9,089 bases of DNA from Chloroflexota bacterium (GTDB taxonomy: Bacteria > Chloroflexota > FW602-bin22 > JAMCYS01). Numbering within the stretch: the first letter of the stretch is position 1; each line of letters starts with the position of its first letter. Both the position numbers and the translations under genes were made by a program. Shown in pieces: positions 1 to 5,227 of the stretch. Location of the stretch: NCBI GenBank assembly GCA_021847625.1, contig JAJZQK010000093.1, forward strand, positions 1 through 9,089, read 5' to 3'. The notes below the pieces were generated by a model. It was not told where the DNA came from. It did not search any database and was given only the letters and a program-made list of their open reading frames with translations.

Positions 1-390
1 AAGATGGAACAGTGTATCGGCTGCGGCTCGTGCATGCTGGCCTGCGCCCGGGCCCGCTACCAGAGCCTGTCGCTCGACCGCAGCGCGGTCCGCGTGCGGA
101 CGGCGGGAGGCTTCCGCTCCTCCGTGATCGCCGACCTCTGCCTGGGGTGCCGGGAGCCGGCCTGCGCGGCCGTCTGCAATTCCGGCGCTCTCGTGCCGCG
201 GCCGGGCGGCGGCGTGATCGTCAAGCGCGACCGCTGCCTGGGCTGCCGGCGCTGTGTCGAGGCCTGCACGGTGCGCGGGATCCACTACGACGACGAACTG
301 GGCTACCCGGTGGTCTGCGCCCATTGCGGCGTCTGCACGCGGTTCTGTCCCCACGGATGCCTGGTACTGGAGGAAGCCGATGCGTCGTGA
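1..390 (+). CDS. Four-cluster [4Fe-4S] ferredoxin subunit, probably 5'-partial
   Basis: This is an iron-sulfur electron-transfer protein that probably carries electrons for the oxidoreductase encoded directly downstream. Counting from the ATG at 4, sixteen cysteines fall into four groups: C4/C7/C10/C14, C46/C49/C54/C58, C78/C81/C84/C88 and C105/C108/C111/C115, with an extra C119. The second group has CxxC-x4-C-x3-C spacing, the arrangement seen in DmsB/HycB/HydN-type polyferredoxins. The reading frame is open to the left edge, and the first cluster motif sits only three residues after the ATG, where relatives usually have a short lead-in. The true start is therefore probably just outside the window. 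The last 11 bases overlap the start of the next gene, so the two are very likely co-translated. Family assignment is firm; the partner is inferred from gene order, as in AorA/AorB-type aldehyde oxidoreductases. Confidence 0.9.
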   Translation, partial: KMEQCIGCGSCMLACARARYQSLSLDRSAVRVRTAGGFRSSVIADLCLGCREPACAAVCNSGALVPRPGGGVIVKRDRCLGCRRCVEACTVRGIHYDDELGYPVVCAHCGVCTRFCPHGCLVLEEADAS

Positions 391-2176
391 GCATGATCTG
401 AACGTTCCCCGCGTTCTCAGGGTCGATCTTTCCACCAACTCGGTCGAGGTGCGCTACCGGCCCGACCTCTCCTTCTGGTTGGGGGGCTCGCCGCTGGCGA
501 CGAGGCTCTTCGCCGAGGAGGTGGCCCTCGGCAAAGACGCCCTGGCGCCCGAGCAGCCGTTCGTGATGGCCATCGGCCCGCTGACGGCCGCCTTCCCGGC
601 CGTGACGAAGACGGCCGCCGTGTTCAGGTCGCCGCTGACGGGCGAATTCGGCGAGTCGCACGCCGGGGGCCGCCTGGCGACGGCCTTGCGCTTTGCCGGC
701 TACGACGCGCTGGTCGTTACCGGCGCCTCCCGCCGGCCCGTTTACCTCTCCGTCTCCTCGCGCGACGTGCGCCTGAAGGACGCCGCCTCGTTCTGGGGCT
801 ATCCGGTCAAGGAGACCGGCCGCATCCTCCGCGAGAACGAGGTCAAGCTCGGCTCCGGCAAGCGCTCCATCGTGCGCATCGGGCCGGCCGGCGAGGCGGG
901 CGTGGCCTACGCGGGGGCCAACGTCGACACCTACCGCCACTTCGGCCGCCTCGGCCTGGGCGCCGTGATGGGCGCCAAGCGCCTGAAGGCCCTCGTCGTC
1001 GGCGGCGACCTCTCCTTCCCGCTCCCCGATACCCGCCGCTACGCCAGCGTCTACGAGCGTATCTACAAGCAGGCCGTCGAGTCGTCGGCCATGCAGAAGT
1101 ACCACGAGCTGGGCACGGCCCAGAACATCCTCCCCCTCAACGCCATCGGCGCCCTGCCCACGCGCAACCTGCAGAGCGGCTGCTTCGAGGGGGCGGAGGA
1201 GATCTCCGGCGAGGCCTACGCCGAGGCCCTCCTTCTGCGCAAGTACGCCTGCTTCGGCTGCCCGGTGGGCTGCATCCACATCGGCCTGCTGCGCGAGCAG
1301 TTCGCCCCCGGCTACGAGTACAAGTACGGCGGCGTTTCCTACGACTACGAGCTGCTATATGCCTTCGGCTCGCTGCTAGGCGTGAGCGACCGCACGCGGG
1401 TGCTGGCCCTGATCGAGACGGCGGAGGAACTGGGTCTGGACATCATGACCGCGGGAGGAGTCCTGGCCTGGCTGACCGAGGCGCAGGATCGCGGCCTGAT
1501 CGACGGGTCGGCGCTGGCGGGGAGGCTCGCCTTTGGCGACGCCAAGGGCTACGAGGCGGCGCTAGAACGCCTGGTCGGTGGCCGCTCGGAACTCTGGGAG
1601 ACCGCCCGGCGGGGCACGGCGGCGCTGGCGGCGCGCTACGGCGGCGAGTTCGACCTGCAAATGGCCGGCAACGAGATATCCGGCTATCACACCGGCTACG
1701 GCACGCTCCTTGGCCACGCCGTGGGGGCGCGCCACTCCCACCTCGACGCGGCCGGCTACGCGCTCGATCAGCAGCACCCGGGGGCCGCGCCCGCCTCGCT
1801 CGTGGAGCCGCTAATGGCCGAGGAGCAGGAGCGCTGCATGCTCACCGCCCTCCACGCCTGCCTCTTCGCCCGCAAGATCTACGGCGACCGCGAGGTGGTG
1901 CGCGAGGCGCTCGCCTCGCTGGGCGTGGAGCGGTCGGACAAGGACCTGGACGACCTGGGGCGCTCCGCCCTGCGTCTCAAGCATCGCCTGAAGAAGGCCA
2001 TGGGCTACGCGCCGACGGAGGTGCGCATACCCAAGCGATTCCTGGAGACGCCGACGCCCGGCGGCACGCTCGACGGTCCGGCCCTGGCGGGGGCCATCGC
2101 GCTCTATGGCGAGCGAATCGAGGCCCTGCTGGCCGAGGCCGACCCCGAGACGCCGGCCCTCGCCGCCGCGAGCTAG
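380..2176 (+). CDS. Aldehyde:ferredoxin oxidoreductase family (tungsten-pterin) protein
   Basis: This is a 598-residue cytoplasmic oxidoreductase of the AOR family, which oxidises aldehydes or related substrates using a tungsto-bispterin cofactor and one [4Fe-4S] cluster and passes electrons to ferredoxin. The start at 380 is chosen because the AOR-like N-terminus (VLRVDLSTNSVEV) begins there and GGAGGA lies about six bases upstream inside the preceding gene; the frame is open further left but that extension is not AOR-like. The cluster ligands are visible as C291-x2-C294-x3-C298 (ACFGCPVGC) and C494 in the HACLFAR segment. Other family marks are SPLTGEFGESHAGG near the N-terminus and GRLGLGAVMGAKRLKA around 190-205. 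Length is normal. The end lacks the usual YY..RGWD-type tail of classical AORs and closes in an Ala/Glu-rich stretch, so it may belong to a less characterised subfamily. The substrate cannot be read from the sequence. The upstream ferredoxin gene overlaps by 11 bases and is the likely electron acceptor. Confidence 0.93.
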   Translation: MRREHDLNVPRVLRVDLSTNSVEVRYRPDLSFWLGGSPLATRLFAEEVALGKDALAPEQPFVMAIGPLTAAFPAVTKTAAVFRSPLTGEFGESHAGGRLATALRFAGYDALVVTGASRRPVYLSVSSRDVRLKDAASFWGYPVKETGRILRENEVKLGSGKRSIVRIGPAGEAGVAYAGANVDTYRHFGRLGLGAVMGAKRLKALVVGGDLSFPLPDTRRYASVYERIYKQAVESSAMQKYHELGTAQNILPLNAIGALPTRNLQSGCFEGAEEISGEAYAEALLLRKYACFGCPVGCIHIGLLREQFAPGYEYKYGGVSYDYELLYAFGSLLGVSDRTRVLALIETAEELGLDIMTAGGVLAWLTEAQDRGLIDGSALAGRLAFGDAKGYEAALERLVGGRSELWETARRGTAALAARYGGEFDLQMAGNEISGYHTGYGTLLGHAVGARHSHLDAAGYALDQQHPGAAPASLVEPLMAEEQERCMLTALHACLFARKIYGDREVVREALASLGVERSDKDLDDLGRSALRLKHRLKKAMGYAPTEVRIPKRFLETPTPGGTLDGPALAGAIALYGERIEALLAEADPETPALAAAS

Positions 2177-2200
2177 CGCCGCCTAGACAGATGCGGCGGC
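2177..2200. other. GC-rich hairpin just after the oxidoreductase gene
   Basis: CGCCGC at 2177-2182 pairs with GCGGCG at 2193-2198 across a 10-base loop; a register-shifted pairing of GCCGCC with GGCGGC is also possible. It begins at the base after the stop codon and could help end the transcript. There is no T-run after it, so it is not a standard intrinsic terminator. Confidence 0.35.
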
Positions 2201-2358
2201 CTGCACCACAATGCGCGCAGCCGTCAGTAGGAGCAGGGCTCTCTGACGAGGTCGATGCGAAGAATCGTGTGGGAAAGCAGGCGCCCGCACCGAGAGGCTG
2301 CCCCGGCGCGTAGGAACTGAGCAGCGAATGGAACTGCATTGGCTGAAGGCATCCGCTA

Positions 2359-2403
2359 TAGGGGAGGGTTTCCCGGCCCGAAGGCGCGGCGGTCGCGCCC
2401 CTA
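2359..2403. repeat. Short palindromic element, MITE/REP-like, degenerate
   Basis: The element is bounded by TAGGGG (2359-2364) and CCCCTA (2398-2403), with an inner hairpin GGCGCG-gcggt-CGCGCC at 2383-2399 and a small GGG-ttt-CCC at 2366-2374. Palindromes with TAGGGGC-type ends are common dispersed intergenic elements in GC-rich genomes. Only one copy lies in this window, so dispersal is an inference. The rest of 2177-2524 shows no RNA gene or coding signal that I can support. Confidence 0.35.
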
Positions 2404-2516
2404 CAAGCCGGCGGGAGCATTCTCAGGAGAACAGGGAGAGCCTGACGGTGAGCGTTGGTGTGGGGCAGCGCTGGCGCGGGGGCCCGGGATTGAGGTTTGC
2501 TCGCCGTGGGCGGGGG

Positions 2517-2534
2517 GCCGGCTCTTAGGCCGGC
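2517..2534. other. Perfect 6-bp hairpin over the stop codon of the small minus-strand gene
   Basis: GCCGGC (2517-2522) and GCCGGC (2529-2534) pair across a six-base loop that contains the TAA stop of the small Cys-rich gene. It could slow or end transcription of that gene, but C-rich sequence rather than T follows on the minus strand, so its role as a terminator is uncertain. Confidence 0.35.
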
Positions 2535-2746
2535 AACGGTCGGTTGACGAGGAGGGGGCAGGCGACGTCGTCGCCCAGGCCGCGGTCCTGCCAGAAGATG
2601 TGGCGCTCGGAAGCGGTGTCGGGGCGCCGACCAAGCGAGCACTCGCTGGGCATCTCGTCCAGAGCGCGGCCGACGAGACCGCAATGCAGCTTCACCACAC
2701 CATTGAACCGCCCGATAGAACTATAGCAGCATTGATTGCATATCAC
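2525..2746 (-). CDS. Small Cys-rich protein, unidentified (73 aa)
   Basis: I do not recognise this 73-residue protein. It starts at a GTG (2744-2746) placed nine bases after a perfect AGGAGG (minus strand, 2756-2761) and ends at TAA. Cysteines lie at C3, C6, C7, C22, C36 and C63. The pattern C3-x2-C6 ... C22 ... C36, followed by a basic LGRRP, resembles small metal-binding proteins that hold zinc or an Fe-S centre with four Cys. A Trp/aromatic patch (HIFWQ, 49-53) and an acidic turn (GDD) follow, and there is no signal peptide or membrane segment. It stands alone between the oxidoreductase gene (convergent) and nadE (same strand, about 300 bases upstream), and has its own promoter-like sequence and an attenuator-like leader. 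The case for a real gene rests on the Shine-Dalgarno, the ordered cysteines and the promoter; function is unknown. A longer reading from a GTG at 2821 lacks such a binding site and would run through the leader terminator. Confidence 0.6.
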   Translation of the reverse strand: MICNQCCYSSIGRFNGVVKLHCGLVGRALDEMPSECSLGRRPDTASERHIFWQDRGLGDDVACPLLVNRPLPA

Positions 2747-2755
2747 GTCCAGGTA

Positions 2756-2761
2756 CCTCCT
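2756..2761 (-). promoter_or_regulatory. Strong ribosome binding site (AGGAGG) deciding a GTG start
   Basis: The minus strand reads AGGAGG, then nine bases, then GTG at 2746. It is a full match to the Shine-Dalgarno consensus and the main reason for calling the small gene at 2525-2746 and for choosing the internal GTG rather than the upstream one at 2821. Confidence 0.6.
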
Positions 2762-2784
2762 CGTGAGGGGTCGGTTGTCAAACG

Positions 2785-2835
2785 AAAAAAGGGCCGAGAC
2801 GGCGCCGATTCCCAGGCTCACGACTTCTCTCGCCC
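2785..2835 (-). terminator. Intrinsic terminator inside the leader
   Basis: On the minus strand GGGCGAGA (2835-2828) pairs with TCTCGGCCC (2799-2791) with one bulged G, around a 28-base loop, and is followed directly by six T (2790-2785). It lies between promoter and start codon, so it would act as an attenuator or as the end of a short RNA. The long loop makes it weaker than a compact terminator. Confidence 0.5.
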
Positions 2836-2899
2836 TTGGGATTCGAAAGACCGCTCGACGACGAGCGACCCGCGACAGCCTCAGCCCTCACATGCACCG

Positions 2900-2908
2900 A
2901 TTATACCA
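2900..2908 (-). promoter_or_regulatory. Extended -10 promoter (TGGTATAAT), reading leftwards
   Basis: The minus strand carries a perfect TATAAT (2905-2900) preceded by TG and one base, the extended -10 form that can work without a good -35. The -35 position (about 2923-2928) is TAGCCT, a poor match. It points at the small Cys-rich gene; nadE ends about 135 bases upstream of it on the same strand. Confidence 0.55.
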
Positions 2909-2910
2909 CG

Positions 2911-2930
2911 ACTAGCCGCTCAAGGCTAGT
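2911..2930. promoter_or_regulatory. Perfect inverted repeat ACTAGCC-N6-GGCTAGT, candidate operator
   Basis: Two perfect 7-base arms (2911-2917 and 2924-2930) are separated by six bases and sit five bases upstream of the extended -10, covering the -35 region. The size and place suit a dimeric regulator. It could also be a hairpin at the end of the nadE transcript, though no T-run follows. Confidence 0.4.
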
Positions 2931-2963
2931 ATGCCGGCGACTTGCCGGTCTGTGCTCACCCTG

Positions 2964-2983
2964 CCGGCTGGACACCAGGCCGG
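2964..2983. other. Hairpin downstream of nadE
   Basis: CCGGCTGG (2964-2971) pairs with CCAGGCCGG (2975-2983) with one bulged base and a three-base loop. It lies about 60 bases past the nadE stop on the nadE strand and may mark the 3' end of that transcript, but it has no T-run. Confidence 0.25.
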
Positions 2984-3043
2984 GTGCCAGCATTACGGGT
3001 GGCGAACCGGACTCTCGGCCTGGACGGTTAGCCCTACGGTCTC

Positions 3044-4777
3044 TTAGCCTCGGTAACGATTGGTGATGGGCAGGCGCCGGTCGCGCCCGAAGGCGCGGGT
3101 CGTGATCTTGATGCCGGGAGGGGCCTGGCGGCGCTTGTACTCCGAACTGTCGACCAGCTTGATAACGCGGCGGACGGTCTCCTCGGGGAAGCCGAGGGCG
3201 ACTATCTCCTCGCGGCTGCGGTCCTCCTCGACGTAGGCCCGCAGAATGGGGTCCAGCTCGTCGTAGACGGGCAGGCTGTCGCTGTCGCGCTGGTCGGGGC
3301 GCAGCTCGGCCGAGGGGGCCTTGTCGATCACCGATTGGGGGATCACGGGACGCTCCCCCAGCGAGTTGCGGTAAATGGCCAGCTGGTAGACGAGCGTCTT
3401 GGGCACGTCCTTGATCACGGCGAAGCCGCCGGCCATGTCGCCGTAGAGGGTGGCGTAGCCGGTGGCCATTTCGCTCTTGTTGCCCGTGGTGAGCACGAGG
3501 AAGCCGAACTTGTTGGAGAGGGCCATCATAATGATGCCGCGCAGGCGGGCCTGCAGGTTCTCCTCCGCCACGTTCGGCTCGGTGCCGCGGAAGGGCTCGG
3601 CGAGGGTACTGAGCGAGGCGGCGAACATCCCCTCGATGGGAATCACCATTATTTCGATGCCCAGGTTCCGCGCCAGGTCGACGGCGTCGCTTTGGCTGCC
3701 GGTGGAGGAGTAGCGCGAGGGCATGGACACGCCGACGACCTGCTCCGGGCCGAGGGCGTCGGCGGCAATGACGGCCGTGATGGTAGAGTCGATGCCCCCG
3801 GAGAGGCCAATGAGCACGCGCTTGAAGCCGTTCTTGCGCACGTAGTCGCGGGTGCCCGTGACGAGGGCGTGGTAGACCTCGGCCGGGCCATCCAGCAGCC
3901 TGGCTGTAGACGGCGGGAGCGGCGGCTTCTCCTGTCCCTTCAAGGGGGCGAGGGGCGTCGCCGCCGCCGTGCTGCCGGCCGCCGGCAGCGCCTGGCGGCG
4001 CCGCGGGTCGTGCAGGCGAGTGCGAAAGACGGAACGCACGTCGACGTCGGCCACGACGAGCTCCTCGGTGAACTGGCCGCCGCGCACCAGCACGTCGCCC
4101 TTCTGGTCGAAGATGGCGCTGGCCCCGTCGAAGACGAGCTCGTCCTGGCCGCCCATGGTGTTCACGTAGCAAACCACCGCCGAATTGTCGGCGGCGCGGG
4201 TGGCGAGCATCTTCTCGCGATAGGCGCGCTTGCCGGCGTAGTAGGGCGAGGCATTGATGTTGATCAGCACCTCGGCCCCGGCCATCGCCTGGGTCGTCGG
4301 CGGGCCGAGCGGATACCAGATGTCCTCGCAGACGCTGACGCCGAAGACCGTCCCGTCGAGGGCGTAGACGGTGGCCTGGTTGCCCCGGCGGAAGTAGCGT
4401 TCCTCGTCGAAGACGCCGTAGTTTGGCAGGTAGGTCTTGTGATAAACGCCGACGATCTTGCCGTCGTGGATGATAGCGGCGGCGTTGTAGAGGTCGTCGG
4501 TGGCGTCCACGAACCCTACTATTGCCGTGAGGCCGCCGCAGCTGGCGGCGATGCGCTCCAGCTGGGCGCGATTCTCGCGCACGAACTGCGGTTTGAGCAG
4601 CAGGTCCTCGGGCGGATAGCCCGTGATCGCCAGCTCGGGGAAGGCGATGATGTTCGCCCCCAGCGCCCGGCCGCGCTGCACGTAATCCAATATCAGATCG
4701 GCGTTGCCGACGAGGTCGCCGACCGTCGGGTCTATCTGCGCCAGGGCGATGCGCAGGTTCTTCATTACCGTTGCCAT
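3044..4777 (-). CDS. nadE: Glutamine-dependent NAD(+) synthetase
   Basis: This cytoplasmic enzyme of 577 residues performs the last step of NAD synthesis: deamido-NAD + ATP + glutamine gives NAD + AMP + PPi + glutamate. The N-terminal nitrilase-type glutaminase domain (about 6-270) has the Glu-Lys-Cys triad at E48 (AFPELAITGY), K114 (YHKTYLPNYG) and C150 (VSVCEDIW). After a Pro/Ala-rich linker, the synthetase domain carries the PP-loop SGGIDS at 326-331, then TTGNKSE and YGDMAGGF-type motifs. Length is normal for the two-domain form. The ATG at 4777 is chosen because AAGGAG lies eight bases before it; a second ATG at 4765 lacks a binding site, and an upstream ATG at 4855 would read through a perfect 10-bp inverted repeat and give a non-conserved extension. 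It appears to be transcribed alone, with palindromic DNA upstream. Confidence 0.97.
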   Translation of the reverse strand: MATVMKNLRIALAQIDPTVGDLVGNADLILDYVQRGRALGANIIAFPELAITGYPPEDLLLKPQFVRENRAQLERIAASCGGLTAIVGFVDATDDLYNAAAIIHDGKIVGVYHKTYLPNYGVFDEERYFRRGNQATVYALDGTVFGVSVCEDIWYPLGPPTTQAMAGAEVLININASPYYAGKRAYREKMLATRAADNSAVVCYVNTMGGQDELVFDGASAIFDQKGDVLVRGGQFTEELVVADVDVRSVFRTRLHDPRRRQALPAAGSTAAATPLAPLKGQEKPPLPPSTARLLDGPAEVYHALVTGTRDYVRKNGFKRVLIGLSGGIDSTITAVIAADALGPEQVVGVSMPSRYSSTGSQSDAVDLARNLGIEIMVIPIEGMFAASLSTLAEPFRGTEPNVAEENLQARLRGIIMMALSNKFGFLVLTTGNKSEMATGYATLYGDMAGGFAVIKDVPKTLVYQLAIYRNSLGERPVIPQSVIDKAPSAELRPDQRDSDSLPVYDELDPILRAYVEEDRSREEIVALGFPEETVRRVIKLVDSSEYKRRQAPPGIKITTRAFGRDRRLPITNRYRG

Positions 4778-4810
4778 TACTGAATCTCCTTGGTCCTCCC
4801 CGGATACTCG

Positions 4811-4845
4811 CGCACCGCGGTCGACAAGCCATCGGCCGCGGTGCG
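4811..4845. promoter_or_regulatory. Perfect 10-bp inverted repeat in the nadE leader
   Basis: CGCACCGCGG (4811-4820) and CCGCGGTGCG (4836-4845) are perfect complements around a 15-base loop, 33 bases upstream of the nadE start. It could be an operator for a NAD-gene regulator or an mRNA hairpin. There is no T-run on either side, and it does not match a known NAD operator that I recognise. Confidence 0.4.
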
Positions 4846-4869
4846 TTGCGGGCACCCTCCAACCTATGG

Positions 4870-4890
4870 GGCAGGGGCGTGTCCCCTGCC
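4870..4890. repeat. Small palindrome GGCAGGGG-N5-CCCCTGCC
   Basis: Two perfect 8-base arms (4870-4877 and 4883-4890) surround a five-base loop; flanking GG and CCCC allow a longer stem with a bulge. Palindromes of this make-up are common as dispersed intergenic elements in GC-rich bacteria. A single copy is seen here. Confidence 0.4.
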
Positions 4891-5005
4891 GCCCCGTTGT
4901 CCTTCGCTAACCCTCTGTGCCCCGGGTCAGCTAAATGGTCCGACACGCCGTTGCTGCCGGGTGCTTGCCGCCGCTAGGGGCCACGCAGGTTCCTCTAGCG
5001 CTCCT

Positions 5006-5033
5006 GTCATCCCCGCGTAGCGGGGATCCAGGG
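5006..5033 (+). repeat. REP-like palindromic repeat, solo copy
   Basis: The unit begins GTCATCCCCGCG, has an inner stem CCCCGC-gta-GCGGGG and ends GGATCCAGGG. It matches the copy at 5064-5090 apart from one missing G in the loop. This is the widespread GTCAT(T/C)CCCGCG...GGGGATCCAG type of dispersed repeat. Confidence 0.7.
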
Positions 5034-5063
5034 AATCCTGGGTCCACACACAACAAACATTTC

Positions 5064-5141
5064 GTCATCCCCGCGTAGGCGGGGATCCAGGTTCCGGTGC
5101 GGCCATGCACCGGATGGATTCCCGCTTCCGCGGGAATGACG
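5064..5141. repeat. REP-like inverted pair (REPIN/MITE-type element)
   Basis: A left unit (5064-5090, GTCATCCCCGCG...GGATCCAG) and a right unit in opposite orientation (5115-5140, TGGATTCCCGC...GCGGGAATGAC) flank a perfect hairpin CCGGTGC-ggccat-GCACCGG (5094-5113). The whole 78 bases can fold into one long interrupted stem. This is the form of REP doublets moved in trans by a RAYT-type transposase or of small MITEs; no transposase is present in the window. It sits between nadE and the 3' end of tldE and might also buffer transcription. Confidence 0.7.
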
Positions 5142-5227
5142 GCAAAGCGACAGCCAGCCTATTCCACCAGCCGGCAGCGCGGCAAGAGTGAGGCCGGGCC
5201 ATCCAGCCAGCGGTTCGCCGCGCCCGC

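Larger units (their letters stand above)
2747..2893 (-). promoter_or_regulatory. Structured 5' leader of the small Cys-rich gene, candidate attenuator or riboswitch
   Basis: About 147 bases separate the predicted transcription start (near 2893) from the GTG. In order on the minus strand there is a perfect hairpin CGCTCG-loop-CGAGCG (2852-2867), then TCTTTCG (2850-2844), which can pair with CGAGAGA (2832-2826). That second pairing uses the same bases as the 5' arm of the terminator hairpin that follows, so the two structures exclude each other, as in an antiterminator/terminator switch. The Shine-Dalgarno lies about 24 bases after the T-run. I could not match the leader to a known riboswitch, T-box or SRP RNA by its usual motifs. 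It could instead be a stand-alone small RNA of about 110 bases ending at the terminator. Inferred from hand pairing only. Confidence 0.42.

Noticed and set aside
221..1279. A 352-codon minus-strand open frame.
   Set aside because: Antisense shadow of the oxidoreductase gene with no domain signal or ribosome site.
2835..2850. TTCGAATCCC on the minus strand, like a tRNA T-loop.
   Set aside because: The T-arm cannot pair properly and no acceptor, D or anticodon arms are found around it.
2339..2929. A 196-codon plus-strand open frame over the 2.3-2.9 kb gap.
   Set aside because: Begins at TTG without a ribosome site, has low-complexity composition, ends inside the inverted repeat at 2911-2930, and runs antisense to the better supported Cys-rich gene and its leader.
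3335..4783. A 482-codon plus-strand open frame.
   Set aside because: Fully antisense to nadE; its Gly/Val/Ala-rich product is typical of GC-rich shadow frames, while nadE has all catalytic motifs.
2901..4946. A 681-codon minus-strand open frame overlapping nadE in another frame.
   Set aside because: Arg/Pro-rich shadow translation with no recognisable domains; the overlapping nadE frame is certain.
5006..5090. Two near-identical 27-28 base repeats about 58 bases apart, resembling a CRISPR repeat-spacer-repeat.
   Set aside because: Only two direct copies, one with an indel, and a third copy is inverted; the arrangement fits REP-like elements, and no cas gene is present.
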